Source: Algoriphagus aestuarii (GTDB lineage: Bacteria; Bacteroidota; Bacteroidia; Cytophagales; Cyclobacteriaceae). Taken from it: a stretch of 64,000 bases of DNA. The DNA is taken from NCBI GenBank assembly GCA_017051695.1, contig JAFIDK010000001.1, positions 372,001-436,000 on the forward strand. The letters are read 5' to 3'. Every line of letters starts with the position of its first letter. Positions within the stretch are counted from its first letter, which is position 1. Below are positions 1 to 7,898 of the stretch, one piece after another. A model generated the notes under the pieces. The model was not told where the DNA came from. It saw nothing but the letters and a program-made list of their open reading frames with translations, and searched no databases. A program made the translations under genes and the position numbers.

Positions 1-809
1 ACATGGAATTTGAAATTCGAGTTTTTCTTTTTGTCTTGTGCCTTTAAATAGTGGAAATAGGCGATCTGTGCCAAATCAGGAAACTTGAAATCATACAGGC
101 ACATGGTAAACCCTTTTCCTATCATTTGACGAATAAATGGATTGATCACGCCAAAGGATTTTCCAGAGCCGGGAGTTCCGATTACAAACGTCCCCCTAAA
201 AGGATTTACCAAATTGATCCAGCCTTTATGGACTTTCCCTCTGTAATAGAATTTCATAGGGATATTGACCGAAAAGGGATTCTCCAACTTCTTTTTGTCT
301 TGAAGAAATGATTCACCCTCGATATTCCATTCGTCCTTGCCCAATCCCGATTTGATCATTTTGGACACATTATCCAATGAAGTATGGATGAGAACGGATC
401 CGATCAAAGTGCACAGAATATAAGCTAAGCTTTCAATGGATGTCAAATCGAAAACCAGAAATGAATCCTCCAATGTGTAGATGTAGACCGATCCAAAAAA
501 CAGGATCAGTCCCATTGCCAAGGGAAAAATGATATGTCCTTTTGGATTTAGACCAAGGTTCTTTTTGGATTTTGTCCCGATAGCAGCAAGGCAAATTGCA
601 ATTAGGATGGCGATTTTCCCAAATAGGACACTTTGATAGATTTTCAGATTAAGGAGTTTGTCAAAAAGCGGGAAAAGAAATCTCCCTACCTCTTCCATTT
701 CCATCAACTTCGGAGCATAGACAAACATTAAAATGTCCATGAACACCATCAGATAAACGATGAATTGAAATGTACTATGAAGGCTTTTTAACTCTCTTTT
801 CTCATTCAT
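1..809 (-). CDS. Conjugal transfer coupling protein (TraG/VirD4-like T4CP), 5' part only
   Basis: This gene is cut by the left edge of the window; about 269 N-terminal residues are visible. Coupling proteins bring the relaxase-DNA complex to the secretion channel at the inner membrane. The frame starts with ATG at 809, 12 bases after the traN stop, behind a purine-rich AGAGGAG. The first ~140 residues hold several hydrophobic segments, as expected for the membrane anchor. A Walker A motif GTPGSGKS lies at about 157-180 and is followed by a typical T4CP stretch (NPFIRQMIGKGF, then YDFKFPDL). It sits downstream of traN, the usual place for the coupling ATPase (MobC/TraG type) in Bacteroidetes elements. 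The family call is firm; Walker B and the C-terminus are outside the window. Confidence 0.85.
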   Translation of the reverse strand, partial: MNEKRELKSLHSTFQFIVYLMVFMDILMFVYAPKLMEMEEVGRFLFPLFDKLLNLKIYQSVLFGKIAILIAICLAAIGTKSKKNLGLNPKGHIIFPLAMGLILFFGSVYIYTLEDSFLVFDLTSIESLAYILCTLIGSVLIHTSLDNVSKMIKSGLGKDEWNIEGESFLQDKKKLENPFSVNIPMKFYYRGKVHKGWINLVNPFRGTFVIGTPGSGKSFGVINPFIRQMIGKGFTMCLYDFKFPDLAQIAYFHYLKAQDKKKNSNFKFH

Positions 810-821
810 TCCGCTCCTCTT

Positions 822-1658
822 TTAAAGTGTATCTGCATTCAGAAGATCAGAGTATTTGACCTGCATTTTGAGAGCCCTTCCACTGATTTGGGATTCCGTC
901 AATTCGATGGTAAATACCTTGGAATTGGGAAAAGTCACTTTTTTGAAGACATAGATATTTCGATATTTCTTATCAAAGCTCTCTGTCGAAAAGAGCTGGT
1001 ATTCGGGTTCAATCTCGATGGACTGGACATTGGTGGCCTTGAGAATTCGCTTATCCTCAATCTTAAACCTAAGCTGGTCCAGATCAAACTTTAGGTTTGT
1101 TTTGTTTTTGAAGGAGATGTCCATAAAGATATAATCATCTACCGTGTAGATGTTGTTGACCTGCCCCGTGACTCCATACTGAGTGTTTTGAGTGATTTTA
1201 TTCTTCTTTTTATCCTTGAATGCTTCAGTTGCAAAAAATCGAAGCTCCTGATCGCTCATGGAGATCTCACCTACTTCCAATGGAGTCGTATTGATGGGCA
1301 GGATTTCAATCTGAGTTTTAAGCTGACGTTCGTCATACGCATACCAAAGATCATATTGGGCAATAAACTTCTGGCCTATAATGGTCACCACTCCAAGAGA
1401 TTTATTATATCCATTTAGATTGGCAACACTGTCCCGGACTGCTTTCACTCGAAACACATTTTCCAAGGGAATATCTCCGATCATATCATTGGTGGAAATA
1501 TCTACGTACTGGATCGGCTCCGGAGAAAGGAAATGGAGGGATATGTCCTCGTCAATGTAAACTCTGGGAAGCTGTGTTTTCAACAAGGTCCCATTTTGCT
1601 GGGCATTGGCCGAAATGGAAATCAGCCCAAGGAAGAAAATTATAAGTTTTAGTTTCAT
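822..1658 (-). CDS. traN: Conjugative transposon protein TraN (DUF4138)
   Basis: A 278-residue exported protein with a clear signal peptide (about residues 1-20, ending ISANAQQ). Its beta-rich body matches the TraN family of Bacteroidetes conjugative transposons by pattern (for example YNKSLGVVTIIGQKFIAQYD and VDDYIFMDISFKNKTNL). TraN is thought to be a VirB9-like part of the outer-membrane-proximal channel. It lies directly between traM and the coupling-protein gene, the conserved order. The length is normal for the family and nothing looks broken. Its role is inferred from family and position. Confidence 0.85.
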   Translation of the reverse strand: MKLKLIIFFLGLISISANAQQNGTLLKTQLPRVYIDEDISLHFLSPEPIQYVDISTNDMIGDIPLENVFRVKAVRDSVANLNGYNKSLGVVTIIGQKFIAQYDLWYAYDERQLKTQIEILPINTTPLEVGEISMSDQELRFFATEAFKDKKKNKITQNTQYGVTGQVNNIYTVDDYIFMDISFKNKTNLKFDLDQLRFKIEDKRILKATNVQSIEIEPEYQLFSTESFDKKYRNIYVFKKVTFPNSKVFTIELTESQISGRALKMQVKYSDLLNADTL

Positions 1659-1757
1659 CTGTTTATAGTTTGTTATTCAATGGTCAGATGGAATCTCGCA
1701 TGGTATGTAGTCATTCCATTGTGTGACTTTTTTAGTCATGCTCGATTTCATGGCGGA

Positions 1758-2978
1758 TCAGTTTTGGTTTTGAATCGTTTTTTCGTTTTCCTGCAATTCC
1801 TTGGGATCAATCAGATAGACAGAAGTTCCATATTTGATATTGGCCTTGTTCTTTTTGATCGTCTTGGAAACAGCCTGGGAAGTTGAGGTAAACATTTTCT
1901 GTAGGGCTGACATATACAGCTGGCTCAAATCATCTGAGTTTTGTTGCATGTTTATGCTCATTCCTCCCGTGGTACTGCTACCGAGGTCCTTAGAAAACTC
2001 CCTGAAGGCACTGGCTGGTACATAGAGTCCTTCCATCCCATCCACATCATAAATCGAAAGCTCTATGGGGTAGATCTGGTCGCCAACCATCACTGATGAA
2101 ATGGTGAGTTTCACCCGCTGGGCTTGATACCCAGAAATAAGAGCATAGAGATAGTTTCCTTTGCTCACAAGGGCGTTACCGATCAGGATATCATCCAAAA
2201 GTCTGATTCTCAATCTTGCTCCAAGAGTTCCGTTCTTGATATCCTGGTCAATGATTGCCTCGATAAACTTCCCCTTTTTCTCACGGGTGACAGTATTGAA
2301 CATTGTGGCCGAACCATTGGTCTTTTGGACTCTATAAACCTCCCTTTCGGTTTCCTTCTTTGGTGCTTCTGACTTCTCTTTTTGCTGTTGTTCCTGAAAG
2401 GCCGGGTCATTTGCTTTTGAAATGGAATCTATCACGGTCATTTGAGCCCTGAAGAGATCCATTGGGTCTTCATATTTATTAGCTGGGCTAGTCGTTTTTG
2501 CTCCCTCCAATTGATTAATAGCCTGCAACAGTTCTTCATCTTCTTCTGAAAAGCTTTTTTGTCTGGAAATTCCTTGGGAAACTGGTGGAACAGGGTTGCT
2601 GGATTTTGATGGGGCCGAATAAAAACTTGAGTTTTTTAAGGCATTGTCGATGGAATCCAAAAGTCTCTTTTCCTCTTCGTTATAAAGGCTTTTGATCTGA
2701 CTGGATTCCTCGATATCGAGCTCCAACCCTTTGATTGCAGTGTAGCCGTCATTCGCCCTTTTATAGGTCTCCCGTGATGCATCCAGCTTTGTATCGATTG
2801 GTTTATTCTGAATCTTCTCTGAAACTTTCCCTATCTGAGCCTGGATACCACTTGTTCCTTGAACGGGTTGGTTTGGGCTATCCTTACTGAATGATTTGTA
2901 ACCGTAAAACAGCAAACACAAAAAGGGAAGCATGATAATGGGCAAAATGTATTTTGGCTGCTTAAAGTCAATTTTCAT
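1758..2978 (-). CDS. traM: Conjugative transposon protein TraM
   Basis: A VirB10-like channel component spanning the periplasm. An ATG at 3017 is possible, but the internal ATG at 2978 (MKIDFKQPKYI) is preferred: it puts a short basic N-terminus before the membrane segment (about residues 10-27) and gives an 11-base overlap with the upstream gene. The product is then 406 residues. The middle is Pro/Ser/Gln-rich and probably extended, and the C-terminal ~200 residues form the conserved TraM domain (RIRLLDDILIGNALVSKGNY; VGDQIYPIELSIYDVDGMEG). Gene order traK-(traL)-traM-traN supports the call. Only the start is uncertain. Confidence 0.88.
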   Translation of the reverse strand: MKIDFKQPKYILPIIMLPFLCLLFYGYKSFSKDSPNQPVQGTSGIQAQIGKVSEKIQNKPIDTKLDASRETYKRANDGYTAIKGLELDIEESSQIKSLYNEEEKRLLDSIDNALKNSSFYSAPSKSSNPVPPVSQGISRQKSFSEEDEELLQAINQLEGAKTTSPANKYEDPMDLFRAQMTVIDSISKANDPAFQEQQQKEKSEAPKKETEREVYRVQKTNGSATMFNTVTREKKGKFIEAIIDQDIKNGTLGARLRIRLLDDILIGNALVSKGNYLYALISGYQAQRVKLTISSVMVGDQIYPIELSIYDVDGMEGLYVPASAFREFSKDLGSSTTGGMSINMQQNSDDLSQLYMSALQKMFTSTSQAVSKTIKKNKANIKYGTSVYLIDPKELQENEKTIQNQN

Positions 2979-3405
2979 CTTCTTTCGGTTGATCGTTGAA
3001 GTATTGCAATTGTTCAATCGCTTTTTCTAGGTAAATGGAATCTTGCTTTGAAATAGATTCCTGGGATATGATTCGTTCAATTTCAGTTTTCAATTCGTTC
3101 ATCTGTATTGCTCGAGAAGAGAGATCTTGCAGGGCAGAAAGTTCACTACCCAAGTCACCGGGAATGGCATTCAGTTCTTTTTTAATACCCTGGGACTGAT
3201 CGCTCGATTCGGGTTTGAGGACAAAAAAGGTCAGAATGAAAGAAGCCACAATCAGAAGGATCATTGCGCTAAAAACCACTTTCGCATGCCGATCTAGAAA
3301 GGTCTTGGCGAGCCCCTCGAATGCTTTTACCTGTGGCGAGAATTCATTTTTGAATTCCTGGAATACAGTTGTATCTCTTACTTTAGAAGGTATTTTTCGA
3401 AACAT
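2968..3405 (-). CDS. Small membrane protein in the TraL position of the transfer operon
   Basis: A 145-residue protein with one membrane segment (about residues 46-66, AMILLIVASFILTFFVL), a short cytoplasmic N-terminus and a charged, coiled-coil-prone C-terminal half. It overlaps the end of traK by 23 bases and the start of traM by 11, so translation is probably coupled. The position between traK and traM is that of TraL in CTnDOT-type systems. The sequence is not clearly recognisable as TraL, so the name is positional only. It is likely a bitopic inner-membrane component of the channel. Confidence 0.65.
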   Translation of the reverse strand: MFRKIPSKVRDTTVFQEFKNEFSPQVKAFEGLAKTFLDRHAKVVFSAMILLIVASFILTFFVLKPESSDQSQGIKKELNAIPGDLGSELSALQDLSSRAIQMNELKTEIERIISQESISKQDSIYLEKAIEQLQYFNDQPKEDEN

Positions 3406-3991
3406 TGGAGAGGTCTTTATTTTCTATGGTTTTCCAGTTTGTGATCAATACCCCGTGACTGTTGTTTTCACTTCTGGGGATATCTATCAATTCACCCTCG
3501 GTGACTATAGATCTGGTGATCGTTGCGCTTCTTCGGTCGATCTTCTGCTTGCCGTAATAGCGGAACCTGTTTTGGTCAATGACAATCGAATCTGTCTGGA
3601 TAGACAAAACTGAACTTGATGAAAGGATGGAATTGAAATAGCCTTTCTCTTTCAGGTTGTTGTACTGGCCCACTCCCGTTTCATCCACAAAGTACATGGC
3701 CTTTTCCATCTGATATTCGATGTGTTTATCATCGGGAGTCAGGTTAAAAAAGAGGCTGTGAAACAAGTCCACCGCTGCTTTATACTCAGCTGGCCTGTTC
3801 ATTTGCATATTGGTCTGCTTCGCCAAAATGGGTATGTCTTTGTCCAGGATATAAATGGACTGTCTCGCGTTTGCTACCTGTTGATAGGCATATACTGACA
3901 CAAACCCACAAATGACAATGGAGGTCAAAAAGCTTCCGATAGAAAGTAGGGTTGCTAACCTGATTTTCGATTCTATGTTTTTGATGATCAT
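3383..3991 (-). CDS. traK: Conjugative transposon protein TraK
   Basis: A 202-residue, VirB8-like bitopic membrane protein of the mating channel. One membrane segment at about residues 12-35 (LLSIGSFLTSIVICGFVSVYA) is followed by a periplasmic domain with family-typical sequence (PAEYKAAVDLFHSLFFNLTPDD; RRSATITRSIVTEGELID). The length is close to the ~207 residues usual for TraK. It starts 2 bases after the traJ stop and overlaps the next gene. TraK is among the best conserved Tra proteins in Bacteroidetes elements. Confidence 0.9.
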   Translation of the reverse strand: MIIKNIESKIRLATLLSIGSFLTSIVICGFVSVYAYQQVANARQSIYILDKDIPILAKQTNMQMNRPAEYKAAVDLFHSLFFNLTPDDKHIEYQMEKAMYFVDETGVGQYNNLKEKGYFNSILSSSSVLSIQTDSIVIDQNRFRYYGKQKIDRRSATITRSIVTEGELIDIPRSENNSHGVLITNWKTIENKDLSNVSKNTF

Positions 3992-3993
3992 GC

Positions 3994-5148
3994 TTAGATT
4001 ACTTTAGCTCTGGAAATGGTTTTGGTAGCGGATGATCCCATTCTTCCTGCAGTAGTTGCAGCTGATGAAATACCTGAAGTAGATATAATCCAAGTGGATA
4101 TGGAGGGAACTGTCAGTATAGCGATGGCACTGACGAAAAAAGCGACGATGACAAGCCCGAAGCTCAACAAGCCATTCCCTGCAAACCAAGCCATCTTTTC
4201 AAGCCTATCCACTCCGCCTCCTGTGGAAAGCAAATACTCATATTTATCAATCTCTACTTCCAAGGCATATTGCTGTAGCCTCCCGGTGATATAGAGAATC
4301 AAAAAAGCGACTCCTACATAAAGATTGACCGAGACGAAACGGGCAATCCAGGTTGTAAAAGCATCCCGAAAAGCCGGAAGGATACTGACCACTACCGCAA
4401 AAGGCCCAAGTATTACCAGCACAGTAGAATAAATGATCTGGATCATGAAAATGATATAGACGCAAATCCTAAGAATCCACATTGCAATCAGTTCAATAAT
4501 CTGGGTTACCAGCAATTGAAGGCTGGTTTGCATTCTGATCCGCATTTGCATAATCGGTGAAAGGATTTGGTCTGAAAAGAACCCTTTTACTCCGTCCACG
4601 ATTACAGTTCCCAAATCCTCATCTGAATCCTCAGCCTGATCCGAAGCCATTTCAGTTACAGCTTGGTATTCCACCAGCTGGTCACCCATCTCCACCATGT
4701 AGGCGGCACGATCAAGACGAAGAGAATTATTGGTATCGTTCTGAGTACTGAATAGAGCTTCCGTCTTGGCCGCAATCAAATCAGTGGGAAAAGCAATGAT
4801 TTGACAGAAAATTGGCCACCACATGAGCAGGATCACCAAGGCGAAGGGTCTTAAAAGCGGCATGATTTCCAACCTCTTGTCCCCTGCCATCATTTCATAG
4901 CATTTTAGACTGAAAAAAATCAGCATGAAAATACAGGCCAAAGTCTGGGCATCCCTGATAAAAGGGTCGGAATGGGCAAAACCGTAATCTCTCATTTCTT
5001 CGAAAAAGGTCATCACTCCTCTATCGTAAATACTGTTTCCCTGCAAGTAGCTGATAGTCTCCTTGTACTCATCATGGTTGACAGACTGGGCAAATCCCAT
5101 GATAGAAAAGCCTAGGAACATCAACATTCCGGTGAAAAGCCTCTTCAT
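3994..5148 (-). CDS. traJ: Conjugative transposon protein TraJ
   Basis: A 384-residue polytopic inner-membrane protein equivalent to VirB6/TrbL. It has an N-terminal signal-like segment (residues 1-20, ending MGFAQS) and several long hydrophobic helices, among them LALVILLMWWPIFCQIIAF and the ICVYIIFMIQIIYSTVLVIL stretch. The latter is followed by the GPFAVVVSILPAFRDAFTTW block typical of TraJ. It overlaps the upstream gene by 4 bases (ATGA) and is followed 2 bases later by traK. The length is slightly above the usual ~330 residues. Confidence 0.88.
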   Translation of the reverse strand: MKRLFTGMLMFLGFSIMGFAQSVNHDEYKETISYLQGNSIYDRGVMTFFEEMRDYGFAHSDPFIRDAQTLACIFMLIFFSLKCYEMMAGDKRLEIMPLLRPFALVILLMWWPIFCQIIAFPTDLIAAKTEALFSTQNDTNNSLRLDRAAYMVEMGDQLVEYQAVTEMASDQAEDSDEDLGTVIVDGVKGFFSDQILSPIMQMRIRMQTSLQLLVTQIIELIAMWILRICVYIIFMIQIIYSTVLVILGPFAVVVSILPAFRDAFTTWIARFVSVNLYVGVAFLILYITGRLQQYALEVEIDKYEYLLSTGGGVDRLEKMAWFAGNGLLSFGLVIVAFFVSAIAILTVPSISTWIISTSGISSAATTAGRMGSSATKTISRAKVI

Positions 5149-5927
5149 TTCAGGACTTGGCTTTGGTTGGCGATTTTTTTGGCTCTGCCCACTTCATCCT
5201 GTGGATTTGAAATAGTGATTTCCCCGTTTGCTTTCCGCTCATGAATCTTTCGGAAGGCTAGCATATTGGCTGACATATCCAGCTTGTATTGCCATTTTTC
5301 AAGGATATTCCTCATTTCAAGCATAATCCTGTGGTACATCAGAATTCGCTGACCTCGCTCCATATCCAGGGTCTTTGAAAAACCGTACCGCTCGGAAAGA
5401 GAAGCCATATTGTCCAGATACCATTGATAGGCTCCATGGTCGGTCATGTATTCCACTACCTCTTGAGAAATTCCCTGAAAAGCTGAGGAAACAGGATCTT
5501 CCAAAGGCTTGAGCTTCTTCTTATAATAGAGTTGATATAGAGGATCCGAGGCCGAAAGAGCGCCTGATATCCGAGCCATTTCGGCATTAGCCAAATTCTT
5601 AACGGTATCCGAATGCTGTTTGTAGTAGTCGGAAGAGATCTGCATCGCAGCAGCCAAACCAAGCCTTTGGGTTTGCTCTCCGGTGGGTGATAAAGGTCTT
5701 CTGTCCAAGTCTGGATAATTGGGATGTAATGCCCAAGTTGAGTACCACAAGTAGTTAATAGGGGTTCCTAAAACTTTGATGGGCTTTGGATAAAACTTGT
5801 CTTCATCCCATTGCTTGAAAACCATTCTCTCTTGTTGAGCAATAATGGCTTTATCCTTAATTAAAGTCTGCCCATGACTCTTGAGACAAATGCAAAAAAT
5901 GATTGAAATTGTTAGTAAGATTCTCAT
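5145..5927 (-). CDS. Exported transfer-operon protein of unknown function (260 aa)
   Basis: I do not recognise this protein with confidence. It has a signal peptide (residues 1-19, CLKSHGQ) and then a mostly alpha-helical, charged body with a Trp/Tyr/Pro-rich early section (YLWYSTWALHPNYPDLDRRP). It overlaps both neighbours by 4 bases, so it belongs to the transfer operon. It takes a TraI-like position before traJ. A periplasmic or surface role in the mating apparatus is inferred from export and context only. Confidence 0.7.
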   Translation of the reverse strand: MRILLTISIIFCICLKSHGQTLIKDKAIIAQQERMVFKQWDEDKFYPKPIKVLGTPINYLWYSTWALHPNYPDLDRRPLSPTGEQTQRLGLAAAMQISSDYYKQHSDTVKNLANAEMARISGALSASDPLYQLYYKKKLKPLEDPVSSAFQGISQEVVEYMTDHGAYQWYLDNMASLSERYGFSKTLDMERGQRILMYHRIMLEMRNILEKWQYKLDMSANMLAFRKIHERKANGEITISNPQDEVGRAKKIANQSQVLK

Positions 5928-6586
5928 CGTTTAAGAGTTTTCTGCTTGATGATAATTTCATTGATCAGCCCTAAATCCTTGTTGACGTAGGATTGATAGG
6001 GATTAAGTGATCGGATTACTCCATTGGCTTTCGCCCAATAGATGCTGTTTTTTGCGGAGAGCATCAAAGCACGGATTACCTGCAGTTCCTTCTGGACAGT
6101 ATCTAAAAGTTCGTCCCGGACATTGTAATTAATCAGCAGATTATCGCCTTCTTTTAGAATCAAACTCGACACCTCGGCAGCAAGGTTGATGCTTCTGGAT
6201 TTAGCTTGAGCAGTATATTCTTCGACAAAAAGAAATAGGAGTGGATTATCATAGGCAAGCTCGAATGCCTCAGTTGAAATTGATTTGATATCCAGGACAG
6301 TCTCACCAATCATCTTTACCTGAATTGCATCCTTAAATCCTTCATTGACTTGAGTCAGGGACTTGACTATCATCGTCTGAACCATCGCCAAACTGGATGA
6401 ATTAACGATGATATCATCCGTATTTTGCTTGATGAAATCCAGCGTTTGGTGATACCCAATTTCGCTGACATTCCTCATGGCAGCATTGGCGTTGACAATG
6501 GTAAAGTGGTTTTGATCAAAAACCACGGTCTGAGAATTGGCCCGAAATCCAGCTAAACACATCAAAAAGAAAAGGAGCTTTTTCAT
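5924..6586 (-). CDS. Exported transfer protein, tandem paralogue 3 of 3
   Basis: A 220-residue secreted protein with a signal peptide (MKKLLFFLMCLAGFRANSQ). It is the last-transcribed of three adjacent genes with the same build: signal peptide, ~60-residue helical linker, a block NPLLFLFVEEYTAQAKSRSI, a helical stretch and a C-terminal block NPYQSYVNKDLGL ending KTLKR. The other two have NPALLLFAERN / DPALLLFAVET and NPFQGYINLDIQL / NPYLGYLATEMEL at the same places and end KTLQP and KTLSR. The helical, exported nature and position after the TraG ATPase suggest a TraI- or VirB5-like role (inference). It overlaps both neighbours by 4 bases. Confidence 0.75.
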   Translation of the reverse strand: MKKLLFFLMCLAGFRANSQTVVFDQNHFTIVNANAAMRNVSEIGYHQTLDFIKQNTDDIIVNSSSLAMVQTMIVKSLTQVNEGFKDAIQVKMIGETVLDIKSISTEAFELAYDNPLLFLFVEEYTAQAKSRSINLAAEVSSLILKEGDNLLINYNVRDELLDTVQKELQVIRALMLSAKNSIYWAKANGVIRSLNPYQSYVNKDLGLINEIIIKQKTLKR

Positions 6587-7236
6587 CGTGATAAGGTTTT
6601 AGCGTTTTGAATGATTTCTTCTACCAGCTCCATTTCTGTAGCCAAATATCCCAGATAAGGATTGACTCCTAATTTCCCCTGCAAATGATGCTTTAGGGAT
6701 TGGGAAGCGTTGTAAGAAATACCATTGATGTCTCTCAGCTCCACAATAATGTGCTGAAAAAGGATCCTTCGATCTGAGACTTTCATTTGGTTGATTACTC
6801 CAATACTGGCCGAAAGACCGAGGAGGTAATTCATCAATGAATAGGATCGTTGGACAAAGAGCTTTTCTGTCTCGACGGCAAAAAGGAGGAGAGCAGGATC
6901 TTGCTTGCAGTAATACAGGATCTGTTGTTGGTTATCAATAATGGAATTGACCAAAGGCCCGGCAGTTGAACCTATTCCGATTGCATCGATGATAATGGAG
7001 AGTTTGGCAAATCGTACCTGAACTGTTCTGTATTTTTCTTTGACCGATTTAACCAGGTTGTTATTGACCTCCTCATTGACGGCATTTTTTCCCTGATTTG
7101 TTTTTGCCTCCTTTTGCAAATTGTATTCGGACTTGGACTCCTCTACCAACTGATGAAGAAGGGCAACATTCGTTTGCGCAAGACTTGTCCCGATATTGGC
7201 AATTAGAATAATTAAGCTTAGAATCAAAGTTTTCAT
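6583..7236 (-). CDS. Exported transfer protein, tandem paralogue 2 of 3
   Basis: A 217-residue secreted protein with a signal peptide (MKTLILSLIILIANIGTSLA). It shares the layout of its two neighbours (DPALLLFAVETEKLFVQRSY near the middle, NPYLGYLATEMELVEEI and KTLSR at the C-terminus) but is the most diverged: the AEVSSLILK / LEVSSFVLK stretch of the others is replaced by LLGLSASIG. It has 4-base ATGA overlaps on both sides. The function is unknown; it is presumed to act in the periplasm or at the surface as part of the transfer apparatus. Confidence 0.75.
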   Translation of the reverse strand: MKTLILSLIILIANIGTSLAQTNVALLHQLVEESKSEYNLQKEAKTNQGKNAVNEEVNNNLVKSVKEKYRTVQVRFAKLSIIIDAIGIGSTAGPLVNSIIDNQQQILYYCKQDPALLLFAVETEKLFVQRSYSLMNYLLGLSASIGVINQMKVSDRRILFQHIIVELRDINGISYNASQSLKHHLQGKLGVNPYLGYLATEMELVEEIIQNAKTLSR

Positions 7237-7898
7237 GGCTGCAGGGTTTTGGCTTTTCTTGCGATATCCTGGGCGAGTTGGATATCTAAATTGATGTATC
7301 CCTGAAAAGGATTTAAGGCCTTGAAAACTCCCTTCATCTGGGCAAAGTACATGGATCGATACATACCGTAAGTGTAGGATCTCAGGATTACCATTTCATT
7401 TAAGATTTGGTTGATCAACTTGGATCTTTCTCCGGCATCCATAAGGTTATTTTCTCCACCTTTTAGGACAAAAGAACTGACCTCCAAGGCTAGGGAAGTT
7501 GCTCTTTGTTGAAACATAGTAGCGTTTCGCTCAGCAAACAGAAGTAAAGCAGGATTCTCACCTGCCAATTCCATCACATCATTTAAATCGCCTGAAATAG
7601 CAGTCGCCATTCGTGCGATTTCCTTGACATTGGAAAGGTTGGTCAAAATGGAACTGACCTCGGAAAGTCCTTTGTAGATTTTGTCCTGCATCGTATTGAC
7701 AATGGTCAGGTTTCCAGTTATTGCCAGCTGACCCCGCTCAATCAAAGTCAGCCTTTCATTGGTCGCCTCAAGCTGAGAATCTATTACTAAAGCATGGGCG
7801 GCGGTGGCAGCTGAAACAGCCGGATCCACATAAACAGTCTGACTAAAAGTGGAGCCTGAGAAAAGAAGCAATATGAGTAGATAAAGATGCCTCATCAT
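7233..7898 (-). CDS. Exported transfer protein, tandem paralogue 1 of 3
   Basis: A 221-residue secreted protein with a signal peptide (MMRHLYLLILLLFSGSTFSQ). It is the first of the triplet and lies directly after the TraG ATPase gene (4-base overlap). Conserved triplet blocks are present: NPALLLFAERNATMFQQRAT, LALEVSSFVLKGG, NPFQGYINLDIQL and the terminal KTLQP. The N-terminal half is helical and repeats small polar residues, consistent with a coiled rod. A TraI/VirB5-like role is inference from gene order. Confidence 0.75.
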   Translation of the reverse strand: MMRHLYLLILLLFSGSTFSQTVYVDPAVSAATAAHALVIDSQLEATNERLTLIERGQLAITGNLTIVNTMQDKIYKGLSEVSSILTNLSNVKEIARMATAISGDLNDVMELAGENPALLLFAERNATMFQQRATSLALEVSSFVLKGGENNLMDAGERSKLINQILNEMVILRSYTYGMYRSMYFAQMKGVFKALNPFQGYINLDIQLAQDIARKAKTLQP

